This document shows positions 35,291 through 43,661 of a stretch of DNA of 45,262 nt, piece by piece. Origin of the DNA: an uncultured Bacteroides sp. (lineage in GTDB: Bacteria > Bacteroidota > Bacteroidia > Bacteroidales > Bacteroidaceae); assembly GCA_949292025.1 (NCBI GenBank), contig CASEYC010000126.1, positions 1 through 45,262 on the forward strand, in the 5' to 3' direction. A program made the translations under genes and the position numbers. How positions within the stretch are numbered: position 1 is the first letter of the stretch; the number at the start of each line of letters is the position of its first letter. The notes under the pieces were generated by a model. The model made no database searches, was not told the origin of the DNA, and saw only the letters and a list, made by a program, of their open reading frames with translations.

Positions 35291-35318
35291 GTTCGACAAA
35301 ATTGTCGATGCAAAGGTA
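35291..35318 (-). promoter_or_regulatory. tetR promoter -7 box overlapping a TetR operator
   Basis: The perfect palindrome TCGACAA-AA-TTGTCGA lies at 35293-35308, and TACCTTTG on the minus strand (35311-35318) is the -7 box. The block TTCGACA-N4-TGTCGATGCA is shared with the tolC promoter, so this is an autoregulated promoter. Confidence 0.88.
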
Positions 35319-35412
35319 GCACAATCTTTGGAACAGACAAGGGGAAGCAGATGAATTAACCTTTATTCACCTCAGATTTTAGCCCATATTTATACGGAAA
35401 ACAACCAAAGCT

Positions 35413-35444
35413 ATTGTGCATATCTGGAAAATCCCTTACCTTTG
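35413..35444 (+). promoter_or_regulatory. promoter for the mosaic lipoprotein gene
   Basis: ATTG at 35413-35416, a 20-base spacer and TACCTTTG at 35437-35444 form a near-consensus Bacteroidetes promoter, leaving a leader of about 55 bases before the ATG at 35509. Confidence 0.75.
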
Positions 35445-35508
35445 TCCCCGAAAAACAGCTTGAAACAAAAACAAGCAACAAGGGGTAATTATTAAACTTA
35501 CAAACAAC

Positions 35509-37704
35509 ATGAGAATCAAACCTTACCTGCAATCCTTGGGATGCGCGGTGCTGCTGCTGGCATCGTGCACAGACGATGCGCTGGATAATGGCGCGAACAA
35601 CGGACAAAATCCTGAAGCAAACAGCAATGTAGTCAACCTGACCGTACTGGACGGCGCCTCGCAACAAGGCCGTATCCACACTCCGGCTGCGCCCAATACG
35701 CGCGCCTTGAAGAGCCAACGGCTGCAATACGTGGCCACCATTAAGAATCTGGAGTGGCAAGACGAAAAACACGTATGGTCTGCTACCTCCGTCTACTTGG
35801 ACGATGAAAACAAAAAAGCCTACGTCACATGGCACTCCGACCGCCAAGCCACCAACCCGGCACAGACATGGGGCGGCGCGCTGGACGTCATAGACATCAC
35901 CAATGAAGACAAGCCCCAATCCGAAGTAATGGTAGGCAACGAGAACTTGCTGAAGTTCAACAATGTGATGAAATACAACGGCAAGCTGTTCCTCTCCGCC
36001 ATGCACCCGCGCCAAGGCGGCGTAGTGGCTCGCATCAATCCGGGCGCACCTGCAACGGCAGACCTGATCGGCTTCCCCGGCTCGTCGGTGAATGCCGTGG
36101 CCGAATACCGTCCTAACACACTGATTGCCGTATCCGGATTCAAAGGCACGTATGGCACCTTTGATGCGAATGCAGATGCCCAATCCTATGATTACGAAAA
36201 TCCCGAAAACAACGCTTACCTGAAGCTGTTCACCGAAAGCGAGGAAGCGGAAAAGGACTTCGGCGGCAAATACGTGGCCGTAGATGAGAACGGCAAGGCG
36301 TATGTCTTGCGCCAAAACGGAGATAATGGACAAATCATCAACGTGGAAGATGGGAAGACCATCAACATGACCGTGCCCTTGCTCTCCGAAAACAAGTACG
36401 CCGAGGACTATGACCCGGAAACAGGAAAATGGATCACGGAAGGCACCCGCCAATCGGTATATTTCGGCAAGCACGTGATGGTCATCCGCAAGGGCATTGC
36501 CTACGTGGCAGCCGGCAAGAGCGGTATCTACAAGTATAACCTCACGGACGGCAAGGAAACGAAAATCAACGGCATCTTCGCCACCGGCCTCTATGCCGAC
36601 GACGAGTTCCTCTACGCCGCCACAGGCTCCGGTCTCCGCATCTACCAATTCAACGACGAGACGGGCGAACTGCCTCTCTATGCCTTCGAGGTAGAGACGT
36701 ATGACGAGGAAGGCAACGGCGCACCGACTTCCACCACAGCCGCCACCACAGGTGCCAGCACTACAAAGCGCCACTCTCCCAACTTCGTGACCGCCCATCA
36801 CAATGGCAACAACACGTATATCTACATCGCCTACGGACAGAGCGGCGTGCGGGTGTATAAGTTCATGAAAGAGGGTGAGGAACAGCCGGGAGAGCCGGAA
36901 GATAATCACGACTGGGTAGACCCGGGTGACGATAGCGATATTGTTTGGGCAACGGAGAATGTGGAAGGATATTATGCGTGGGGAGAAATTTTCCATGCGG
37001 ATTCTGGAGAGAATACTTGGGAAGAATTTGAGGCTGACAAATATGGACTTTCATTCACTTCTCCTGACGGAATTGTTGTCACCAATGATGAAAGCTATTG
37101 GACAGAAGGAAATGGCAGTAAACAAAAAACAGTCTACACATACGATAATTACCGCTATTTTGACGGAAGTACAGCAGAACTTAGCAAATACAGATTGGAT
37201 GATAGTGAGAACTCTGAAGATGATAAATGGACACTTGACCCTGAAGAAGATGTGGCCACCATGCGATGGGGAAATGGCTGGAGAATGCCTACACAAGACG
37301 AATGGGATGAAATGGTCATGAGCTTTGCAAATACTATTGAAGAAAATGAAAGAGGTGTAACATTCACCTTCAATAACGGAAACACTTTATTCTTACCTAA
37401 GACAGGATATTATTCATATAATGGTGGTGATTGGAAAGATGCTAACGGTTACTACTATTGGTCTAGTTCATTGAGCACTCAAATAAACACAAATGATTTT
37501 GACTATCGAGGACATACCGGCGGATGGATTTGGAATCAAGCAGGAGATAATAAATTGGCTTGGAGCTATGAATCTTTAGCATGGATGCCTGACTTTTCTA
37601 TGCTCTATTACGAATACTATGCTCGAAACGGTTATGACCGTGCAAACGGTTACAAAGTCCGCCCCGTCAAAGACAAAGCAAACATACCTGATTTTGCAAA
37701 ATAA
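35509..37704 (+). CDS. mosaic lipoprotein: propeller-like N-terminal part and FISUMP-like C-terminal domain
   Basis: The 731-residue product has a lipobox (LLASC, Cys near residue 20), so it is probably surface or periplasm anchored. Residues about 60-455 contain repeated strand-loop segments of a propeller-like domain (GGALDVIDITNEDKP, GIAYVAAGKSGIYKYNL, YAATGSGLRIYQF, IYIAYGQSGVRVYKF). A short linker (EQPGEPEDNHDW) leads to a C-terminal domain from about residue 475 (VWATENVEGYYAWGE, WRMPTQDEWDEMV, YYWSSS, GYKVRPVKD), typical of the Fibrobacter succinogenes major paralogous domain. From about 36890 the DNA turns clearly AT-richer with different codon choice, suggesting the C-terminal module was acquired separately. 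Function is unknown. It is a single gene with its own promoter and terminator. Confidence 0.85.
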   Translation: MRIKPYLQSLGCAVLLLASCTDDALDNGANNGQNPEANSNVVNLTVLDGASQQGRIHTPAAPNTRALKSQRLQYVATIKNLEWQDEKHVWSATSVYLDDENKKAYVTWHSDRQATNPAQTWGGALDVIDITNEDKPQSEVMVGNENLLKFNNVMKYNGKLFLSAMHPRQGGVVARINPGAPATADLIGFPGSSVNAVAEYRPNTLIAVSGFKGTYGTFDANADAQSYDYENPENNAYLKLFTESEEAEKDFGGKYVAVDENGKAYVLRQNGDNGQIINVEDGKTINMTVPLLSENKYAEDYDPETGKWITEGTRQSVYFGKHVMVIRKGIAYVAAGKSGIYKYNLTDGKETKINGIFATGLYADDEFLYAATGSGLRIYQFNDETGELPLYAFEVETYDEEGNGAPTSTTAATTGASTTKRHSPNFVTAHHNGNNTYIYIAYGQSGVRVYKFMKEGEEQPGEPEDNHDWVDPGDDSDIVWATENVEGYYAWGEIFHADSGENTWEEFEADKYGLSFTSPDGIVVTNDESYWTEGNGSKQKTVYTYDNYRYFDGSTAELSKYRLDDSENSEDDKWTLDPEEDVATMRWGNGWRMPTQDEWDEMVMSFANTIEENERGVTFTFNNGNTLFLPKTGYYSYNGGDWKDANGYYYWSSSLSTQINTNDFDYRGHTGGWIWNQAGDNKLAWSYESLAWMPDFSMLYYEYYARNGYDRANGYKVRPVKDKANIPDFAK

Positions 37705-37730
37705 TAGTAATCAATAATTCTTCTTTTTCG

Positions 37731-37770
37731 CAATGCCTGTCTCTTCCTTGGAAAGACGGGCATTGTTTTT
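37731..37770. terminator. terminator between the lipoprotein gene and the toxin remnant
   Basis: CAATGCCTGTCT (37731-37742) pairs with AGACGGGCATTG (37754-37765) with one wobble, followed by a T-run to 37770. An upstream T/A-rich stretch gives weaker function on the other strand. Confidence 0.88.
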
Positions 37771-37776
37771 ATCTCG

Positions 37777-38045
37777 TCAAAACAATTCGGAATGAGAACC
37801 GATACGCACAATTTCAATAACGTCCGTTTCTTCATCTATCCAGATAAGCAGGAAGTCACTTTCCACATGACATTCCATACATCCAGCATATTGCCCTTTC
37901 AGAATATGAGGACGAAAACGCTCCGGCAAAGATATCCCACGGACAAGCATATCCAACACTTCGTAAAGGGATTGCATCTTACAGACATTATTCCTATAAC
38001 GCTTCAAATCCTTTTTGCACTGGTACTATATCGAATTGCCTTCAT
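37777..38045 (-). pseudogene. YafQ-type mRNA interferase toxin, frameshifted
   Basis: Two frames together encode a YafQ-like toxin. The first opens at the ATG 38045-38043, overlapping the antitoxin stop as TGATG, and reads MKAIRYSTSAK before a stop. The second reads KKDLKRYRNNVCKMQSLYEV and continues to the family end ECHVESDFLLIWIDEETDV..RIGSHSELF. The break is at a run of five A (minus strand, 38016-38012); six would restore one 89-residue frame. The C-terminal H and F motif residues are intact. It may be a true pseudogene, a slippage-dependent gene or a sequencing error in a homopolymer. A start at the internal ATG (38007) would lose the N-terminal strand and helix. Confidence 0.82.
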
Positions 38046-38302
38046 CAGTCTATCGCGTTGACGGATTTCATAAAAGCGTCAAAACTGCTCACATCTAACG
38101 TACCCGCGTATTCACCCCGGCGGGCCTCCTCAATAGCTGCCAATGTTTCAGGATTCGGCTTACGGTCAAGAGCATCCTGCAACAACGTTTCCACCAAGCT
38201 GTTCAAACTCAAATTTTCCCGGCGAGCTTCCACACGCAGCCGTTCTACCAAAGAAGCCCTCAAATGGATAGCCGTCAATTTCCTGTCTTTTACAGATTCC
38301 AT
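38045..38302 (-). CDS. antitoxin of the YafQ-type pair (RelB/DinJ-like)
   Basis: The 85-residue product (MESVKDRKLTAIHLRASLVE...) has an N-terminal ribbon-helix-helix pattern (KLTAIHLRASLVERLRVEARRENLSLNSLVETLL) and a C-terminal tail with AIEEARRGEYAGTLDVSSFDAFMKSV, as in antitoxins that wrap YafQ/RelE toxins. It binds DNA as a dimer and neutralises the toxin. The start ATG at 38302 was preferred to an in-frame GTG at 38308. It is intact although the partner gene is frameshifted. Confidence 0.88.
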   Translation of the reverse strand: MESVKDRKLTAIHLRASLVERLRVEARRENLSLNSLVETLLQDALDRKPNPETLAAIEEARRGEYAGTLDVSSFDAFMKSVNAID

Positions 38303-38327
38303 ACGCACAAACTTTTTTTACTATATG

Positions 38328-38335
38328 CAAAAGTA
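38328..38335 (-). promoter_or_regulatory. -7 box for the YafQ-type toxin-antitoxin locus
   Basis: TACTTTTG on the minus strand fits TAnnTTTG and lies 25 bases before the antitoxin ATG, so the leader is very short. Confidence 0.65.
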
Positions 38336-38422
38336 ATGCTTCCTATTGGAATATGCAACAAAAGAAATTGGCTTCTTCCCAAAATACTTGCTTCTACATT
38401 TTCCCAATTCACCCGAAAATCC

Positions 38423-38430
38423 TACCTTTG
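38423..38430 (+). promoter_or_regulatory. -7 box for the sialidase-NanM operon
   Basis: TACCTTTG matches the consensus and lies 31 bases before the ATG at 38462. An in-frame upstream ATG at 38264 precedes it and is therefore rejected as the start. Confidence 0.68.
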
Positions 38431-38461
38431 CACTCTATCATTCATTAAAAACTTGTTCACC

Positions 38462-40090
38462 ATGAAGACCCTCCGTTTTCTCCTCCTGCTGCTACTGGCA
38501 GGAACCGTCTGGACAGCCCAGGCTGCCGACACGCTCTATGTGCGCGAGACCCAAGTGCCCATCCTGATAGAACGCCAGGACAACGTGCTGTTCTACCTGC
38601 GGCTCAACGCCAAGGATAGCCGGACACTGAACGAAATCACCCTGAACATCGACCCGCAAGAGGCATCCGCCATCGAGTGCGTCAAGCTCTACTACGGCGG
38701 CACCGAAGCCTTGCAGGACCGTCCGAAGAAGCGTTTCGCGCCAGTGGCCTACGTCTCCGGATTCACGCCGGGCAAGACGCTGGCAGCCAATCCTTCTTAC
38801 TCCATCGAATGCGCCAAGGTGGCCAATCCCTCCGGCAAGACCACGCTGAAATGCGACTATCCCCTGTTCCCCGGCTACAACTTCTTCTGGGTCAGCCTCC
38901 AGATGAAGCCCGAAGCCACCCTGCTGAACAAGGTGAAGGCCCAATTCCTCTCCGCCAAACTTGACGGGGCGAAAGCCACTACAAAGGTGGTGTCTCCGCA
39001 GAACATTGAGCACCGCATGGCCGTGGGCGTCCGCCATGCTGGCGACGACGGCTCCGCAGCCTTCCGCATACCGGGACTGGTGACGACCAACAAAGGCACC
39101 CTGCTGGCCGTCTACGACATCCGCTACAACAGTTCCGTGGACTTGCAGGAACATATCGACATCGGCTTGAGCCGCAGCACCGACGGTGGCCGCACGTGGG
39201 AAAAGATGCGCGTGCCCCTGTCCTTCAAGAACACCGGCCATCTGCCTTCGGCCCAAAACGGTGTGGGCGACCCCTCCATCCTGGTGGATACCCAAACCAA
39301 CACCGCCTGGATTGTGGCCCTGTGGTCGCACGGCATGGGCAACCAACGGGCATGGTGGAGCTCGCACCCGGGCATGACCACCGCCACCACCGGACAATTG
39401 GTATTGGCCAAAAGCACCGATGACGGCCAGACATGGTCTGAACCCATCAATATCACCGAGCAAATCAAAGACCCGTCCTGGTATCTCCTGCTGCAAGGAC
39501 CGGGACGCGGCATCACCATGAAGGACGGCACGCTGGTGTTCCCCATCCAGTTCATCGACTCCACCCGCGTGCCCAATGCAGGCATCATGTACAGCAAGGA
39601 CCGGGGCAAGACGTGGAAGGCGCACAACCTGGCACGCACCAACACCACCGAAGCGCAAGTGGCCGAAGTGGAGCCGGGCGTGCTGATGCTGAACATGCGT
39701 GACAACCGGGGCGGCAGCCGCGCCGTATCCACCACCCGCGACCTGGGCAAGACGTGGACCGAGCATCCCTCATCGCGCAAAGCCCTGCAGGAACCCGTCT
39801 GCATGGCCAGCCTGATACACGTGGACGCCAAGGACAACGTGCTGGGCAAGGACCTCCTGCTCTTCTCCAACCCCAACACCACCAAGGGACGCCACCACAT
39901 CACCATCAAGGCCAGCCTAGACGGCGGACTGACTTGGCCCACGGAACATCAGGTGATGCTGGACGAGGACGACGGCTGGGGCTATAGCTGCCTGACGATG
40001 ATAGACCGCGAGACGGTGGGCATCCTCTATGAGAGCAGCGTGGCCCACATGACTTTCCAGGCCGTGAAACTGAAAGACCTGGTGAAATGA
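38462..40090 (+). CDS. nanH: sialidase (GH33 exo-alpha-sialidase)
   Basis: The enzyme cleaves terminal sialic acid from host glycans in the periplasm or at the surface. The 542-residue product has a signal peptide (ending near AQAAD), an N-terminal beta-sandwich of about 150 residues found in Bacteroides sialidases, and a six-bladed propeller. The arginine motif FRIPG is present, and five Asp-box repeats can be seen: STDGGRTW, STDDGQTW, SKDRGKTW, TRDLGKTW and SLDGGLTW. EVEPGVLMLNMRDNRGG holds the conserved Glu and Arg of the active site. Its stop overlaps the start of nanM as ATGA, which ties release of sialic acid to its handling. Confidence 0.95.
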   Translation: MKTLRFLLLLLLAGTVWTAQAADTLYVRETQVPILIERQDNVLFYLRLNAKDSRTLNEITLNIDPQEASAIECVKLYYGGTEALQDRPKKRFAPVAYVSGFTPGKTLAANPSYSIECAKVANPSGKTTLKCDYPLFPGYNFFWVSLQMKPEATLLNKVKAQFLSAKLDGAKATTKVVSPQNIEHRMAVGVRHAGDDGSAAFRIPGLVTTNKGTLLAVYDIRYNSSVDLQEHIDIGLSRSTDGGRTWEKMRVPLSFKNTGHLPSAQNGVGDPSILVDTQTNTAWIVALWSHGMGNQRAWWSSHPGMTTATTGQLVLAKSTDDGQTWSEPINITEQIKDPSWYLLLQGPGRGITMKDGTLVFPIQFIDSTRVPNAGIMYSKDRGKTWKAHNLARTNTTEAQVAEVEPGVLMLNMRDNRGGSRAVSTTRDLGKTWTEHPSSRKALQEPVCMASLIHVDAKDNVLGKDLLLFSNPNTTKGRHHITIKASLDGGLTWPTEHQVMLDEDDGWGYSCLTMIDRETVGILYESSVAHMTFQAVKLKDLVK

Positions 40091-41145
40091 GGACCGTTTT
40101 ACTCTTTTTACTGACCGTCCTTCCTCTCCTCCCCGTTTCCGGACAGGAGAAGGGGACGGTCCCCTTTCCGCCCCACCCGCAGGCGGAAGGCGTGTCGGCC
40201 CCTTTCGCCGGATTCATCGGCGACACACTGATAGTGGCAGGCGGATGCAATTTCCCGGACACCCCCGCCGCAGAGGGTGGCAAGAAAGTGTTCCACGCCA
40301 CGACCTACGCTCTGGACCTACGACACCTCTCCGACGGATGGAAAGCCCTGCCTCCTCTCCCCGCCCCCATTGCTTACGGGGCTTCCGTGGCCACCCCGCA
40401 AGGCCTCGTGTGCATCGGCGGACAGAACGCCCAAGGAGCGCAGACCGATGTCTTCCTGCTGGATGCCCAAGGGATTGTCACTCCCCTGCCCTCACTTCCG
40501 ACTTCTTTGGACAATGGCGGGGCAGCCCTGAGCGGAAACACGGTCTATGTCACCGGAGGCAACCAACCGGAAGGCGGCCAAGCGTTGTATGCCTTGCATC
40601 TTGACACAGACACGGTCTGGAAACGCCTGGCGGACTATCCCGACCCGCAACGGGTGCAACCCATCGTAACAGCCACCTCCACCGCCTTGTACTTGATAGG
40701 CGGCTATGCCTTTGATGCCGTCCGCAAGGAATGCACACCCTCTACAGATATGCTGCAATACGACATCGCTTCCGGCACCTGGAGCCGCCTCGATACCCTG
40801 ATATCCGAACGCGACGGCTCCCCCCGCTGCCTTGCCGGAGGAAGCGGCTTGGTCAAGGACAACCAGCTGATACTGACCGGAGGCGTCCATCACGACATCT
40901 TCCGGCAAGCCATGGAAGGGAAAGGCCCCGCCGACTACATGAAGAAACCTGTGGAGTGGTATCGCTTCAACGATGATCTGCTGACCTACGACTTGGAAAA
41001 ACGGACGTGGCATGTCACCTACGATGTGGCAGGCATGGCCCGTGCCGGCGGCATCTTGCTCTTGCACGAAGGTTTCCTATATATGATATGTGGGGAAATC
41101 AAACCCGGCATACGCACGCCGCAAATCACGGTAGTGCCGCTCTGA
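40087..41145 (+). CDS. nanM: NanM-like N-acetylneuraminate epimerase, kelch propeller
   Basis: The 352-residue product has a signal peptide (ending near VSGQ) and kelch-type repeats with GG pairs (LIVAGGCNFPD, LVCIGGQNAQG, VYVTGGNQPEGG, LYLIGGYAFD, LILTGGVHHD, ILLLHEGFLYMICGE). The pattern fits cyclically permuted mutarotase proteins of the NanM group, which convert alpha- to beta-sialic acid in the periplasm and speed its uptake. Conserved catalytic residues cannot be assigned with certainty. It is translationally coupled to the sialidase gene, which supports the role. No transporter or lyase for sialic acid is in the window. Confidence 0.88.
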   Translation: MRTVLLFLLTVLPLLPVSGQEKGTVPFPPHPQAEGVSAPFAGFIGDTLIVAGGCNFPDTPAAEGGKKVFHATTYALDLRHLSDGWKALPPLPAPIAYGASVATPQGLVCIGGQNAQGAQTDVFLLDAQGIVTPLPSLPTSLDNGGAALSGNTVYVTGGNQPEGGQALYALHLDTDTVWKRLADYPDPQRVQPIVTATSTALYLIGGYAFDAVRKECTPSTDMLQYDIASGTWSRLDTLISERDGSPRCLAGGSGLVKDNQLILTGGVHHDIFRQAMEGKGPADYMKKPVEWYRFNDDLLTYDLEKRTWHVTYDVAGMARAGGILLLHEGFLYMICGEIKPGIRTPQITVVPL

Positions 41146-41188
41146 ACACACGCGGATACCCGCAATCCCTATGAATTTCGCCCCGTCA

Positions 41189-41220
41189 TTTGCTCAGGCG
41201 GGAATATGTTCGTATCTTCG
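41189..41220 (+). promoter_or_regulatory. promoter for the UvrD/PcrA-type helicase gene
   Basis: TTTG (41189-41192), 20 bases, then TATCTTCG (41213-41220, one mismatch to TAnnTTTG) form a good promoter. The start of transcription would fall near 41227, so an in-frame start at 41190 is excluded and the ATG at 41253 is used. Confidence 0.72.
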
Positions 41221-41252
41221 CCCGGATTTTCAAGAAGAAACTGAACGAATAC

Positions 41253-43505
41253 ATGTCCGACTACATCAACGAACTGAATGATAGCCAGCGGGCCGCCGTC
41301 CTCTACAACGACGGCCCCTCGCTGGTCATTGCCGGTGCCGGCTCGGGAAAGACACGGGTACTGACCTACAAGATTGCCTACCTGCTGGAGCAGGAATACC
41401 GCCCGTGGAACATCTTGGCCCTGACCTTTACCAACAAGGCCGCCCGCGAGATGAAGGAACGCATTGCCCGCCAAGTGGGCCGCGACAGTGCCTCCAAGCT
41501 CTGGATGGGCACTTTCCACTCCATGTTCCTGCGCATCCTCCGGACAGAAGCCGACGTGCTGGGCTTCCCCAGAGACTTCACGGTCTATGACACAGCCGAC
41601 CAGAAAAGCCTCATCCGCACCCTGCTGAAAGAAATGAAGCTGGACGAGAAAACCTACAAGCCGGGCCTGGTGCAATCGCGCATCTCCAATGCCAAGAACC
41701 ACCTGGTGACGCCTGCCGCCTACGCCAACAGCCGCGAAGCCTACGAGGCGGACAATGCCGCCCGTGTGCCCGCCCTGCGCGATGTCTACAAGAAATATTG
41801 GGACCGTTGCCGCCAGTCGGCCGCCATGGATTTCGACGACCTGCTGCTCTACACCTTCCTGCTGTTCCGCGACCATCCGGACGTGCTCGAGAAATACCGC
41901 GCCCATTTCCAATATATATTGGTGGACGAATACCAGGACACCAACCTGGCCCAACACGCCATTGTGTGCCAGTTGGGTGCCGAACATAGCCACGTCTGCG
42001 TGGTGGGCGACGACGCACAGAGCATCTACTCGTTCCGCGGGGCGGACATTGACAACATCCTGACCTTCACCAAGGCATGGCCCGGGGCGAAGATATTCAA
42101 GCTGGAGCAGAACTACCGCTCCACGCAAAGCATCGTCGGCGCGGCCAACAGCTTGATAGAAAAGAACCAACGGCAAATCCACAAGGAAGTCTACTCGAAG
42201 AAGGAGAAAGGCGACAGCCTCGGCGTGTTCAAAGCCTACAGTGACGTGGAGGAGGGCGAAATCGTGGGCAACAAGATACAAGCCCTGCACCGGCGCGAAC
42301 ACCACGCATGGGCAGACTTTGCCATTCTGTACCGCACCAACGCCCAAAGCCGCATCTTCGAGGAAGCCCTGCGGAAACGCTCCGTGCCCTACCGCATCTA
42401 TGGCGGCCTGTCCTTCTACCAACGCAAGGAAATAAAGGACGCCGTGGCCTACTTCCGACTGACGGTGAACCCGCATGACGAAGAAGCCCTGAAGCGCGTC
42501 ATCAACTATCCCGCCCGCGGCATAGGCGACACCACCGTGGGACGCCTCCTGCAAGCCGCCGATGCCCACAGCGTCAGCCTTTGGACCGTGCTTTGCGCCC
42601 CCCAGGCCTACGAACTGTCCCTGAACAAGGGCACCCTCGGAAAACTGCAGGCGTTCCGCACGCTGATAGAGGAGTGTACCGTGCTGGCCAGCACCCAAAC
42701 AGCCTACGAAGCCGGCACGGAAATCATCCGCCGGGCAGGGATTATTGCCGACATCTGCCAGGACAACAGTCCCGAAAACCTGAGCCGGCAAGAGAACATC
42801 GAGGAACTGGCCAACGGACTGAGCGACTTCTGCACGCAACGCCTGGAAGAGGGCGACACCCGCACCGGACTGTCTGACTTCCTGTCCGAAGTGTCCCTGC
42901 TGACCGATCAGGACACGGACAAGGACGGCGACCAGGACAAGGTGACGCTGATGACCGTCCATTCCGCCAAAGGACTGGAGTTCCGCAACGTCTTTGTCGT
43001 CGGGCTGGAGGAAGGACTTTTCCCCTCGTCCATGACCGGAGACTCGCCCCGCGCATTGGAAGAAGAACGCCGACTGTTCTACGTTGCCATCACACGGGCC
43101 GAAGAACATTGCTTCCTCTCCTACGCCAAAAGCCGCATCCGTTTCGGCAAGATGGAGTTCTGCAGCCCCAGCCGTTTCCTGCACGACATTGATGCCTGCT
43201 ACCTGGACCTGCCGGAAAACGACATCCCCGCACGCAGCACCTCCCCCACCCCAAGCTACCGGCCCAGGCAGCAGACGTTCGTGCCGCCTGCATCCTCCCG
43301 AATGAAACCGGTATCCCGGGCAACCTCCGCAAGCAAGGATACCCCTGCCGTGCAAGAAGGCCAACTCATCGAGCACGAACGCTTCGGACGGGGCACCGTC
43401 ATCCGCGTGGAAGGAGCGGGCGAGAACGCCAAAGCCACCATCCGCTTCGAGAACGTGGGTGAAAAGCAATTGCTGCTACGCTTCGCACGGTTCAAAATCG
43501 TGTAA
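41253..43505 (+). CDS. uvrD: UvrD/PcrA-family DNA helicase
   Basis: The 750-residue superfamily 1A helicase unwinds DNA 3' to 5' in repair and in clearing proteins from DNA. Motifs appear in order: Q-motif LNDSQRAAV, Walker A AGAGSGKT, Ia LTFTNKAAREM, II VDEYQDTN, III GDDAQSIYSFRGAD, IV EQNYRS, V VHSAKGLEFRNVF and VI YVAITRAEE. A C-terminal tail with a Tudor-like segment (HERFGRGTVIRVEGAGENAKATIRFENVGEKQLLLRFA, split at conserved glycines) is typical of PcrA. Length is normal. UvrD, PcrA and Rep cannot be fully distinguished, but the C-terminal segment favours PcrA/UvrD. Confidence 0.95.
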   Translation: MSDYINELNDSQRAAVLYNDGPSLVIAGAGSGKTRVLTYKIAYLLEQEYRPWNILALTFTNKAAREMKERIARQVGRDSASKLWMGTFHSMFLRILRTEADVLGFPRDFTVYDTADQKSLIRTLLKEMKLDEKTYKPGLVQSRISNAKNHLVTPAAYANSREAYEADNAARVPALRDVYKKYWDRCRQSAAMDFDDLLLYTFLLFRDHPDVLEKYRAHFQYILVDEYQDTNLAQHAIVCQLGAEHSHVCVVGDDAQSIYSFRGADIDNILTFTKAWPGAKIFKLEQNYRSTQSIVGAANSLIEKNQRQIHKEVYSKKEKGDSLGVFKAYSDVEEGEIVGNKIQALHRREHHAWADFAILYRTNAQSRIFEEALRKRSVPYRIYGGLSFYQRKEIKDAVAYFRLTVNPHDEEALKRVINYPARGIGDTTVGRLLQAADAHSVSLWTVLCAPQAYELSLNKGTLGKLQAFRTLIEECTVLASTQTAYEAGTEIIRRAGIIADICQDNSPENLSRQENIEELANGLSDFCTQRLEEGDTRTGLSDFLSEVSLLTDQDTDKDGDQDKVTLMTVHSAKGLEFRNVFVVGLEEGLFPSSMTGDSPRALEEERRLFYVAITRAEEHCFLSYAKSRIRFGKMEFCSPSRFLHDIDACYLDLPENDIPARSTSPTPSYRPRQQTFVPPASSRMKPVSRATSASKDTPAVQEGQLIEHERFGRGTVIRVEGAGENAKATIRFENVGEKQLLLRFARFKIV

Positions 43506-43525
43506 AAAAGCTGTGGTATCACCGG

Positions 43526-43613
43526 GCACGGGCGGGCGTACCACCAAGCACGAACAGGCGTACCGCTAAGCACAGACGGGCGTACCGCTAAGCACGGGCC
43601 GCGGTACCGCCGG
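43526..43613. repeat. tandem array of four 22-nt units with palindromic core
   Basis: GCAC begins units at 43526, 43548, 43570 and 43592, exactly 22 bases apart, each with GCG(G)TACC(A/G)C at its centre; the last contains the perfect palindrome GCGGTACCGC. A decayed fifth unit with GTGGTATCACC lies before the first, directly after the helicase stop. The array lies between the helicase and nspC. Confidence 0.9.
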
Positions 43614-43661
43614 ACAAACCCAATAGCATAATAGAATGAATAACATATAAATCAGACATTT

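Noticed and set aside
34646-35299. Longer TetR start at 35299
   Set aside because: That start lies inside the operator and at the expected transcription start; the ATG at 35266 gives the normal family N-terminus.
35356-36996. Minus-strand open frame of 546 codons
   Set aside because: It is opposite the lipoprotein gene, which has promoter, lipobox and recognisable domains; no promoter or signal supports the antisense frame.
37777-38007. A 76-residue toxin starting at an internal ATG
   Set aside because: The upstream frame MKAIRYSTSAK begins in TGATG overlap with the antitoxin stop and supplies the missing family N-terminus, so a frameshifted full gene explains the data better.
41169-43469. 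Long minus-strand open frame of 766 codons
   Set aside because: It lies exactly opposite the helicase gene, which has all superfamily 1 motifs; the minus-strand product resembles nothing and arises from GC-rich codon bias.
43526-43613. Possible CRISPR array (also 16661-16746)
   Set aside because: Period is only 22-23 bases, conserved cores are about 10-11 bases and spacers are short and partly conserved; no cas genes are present.
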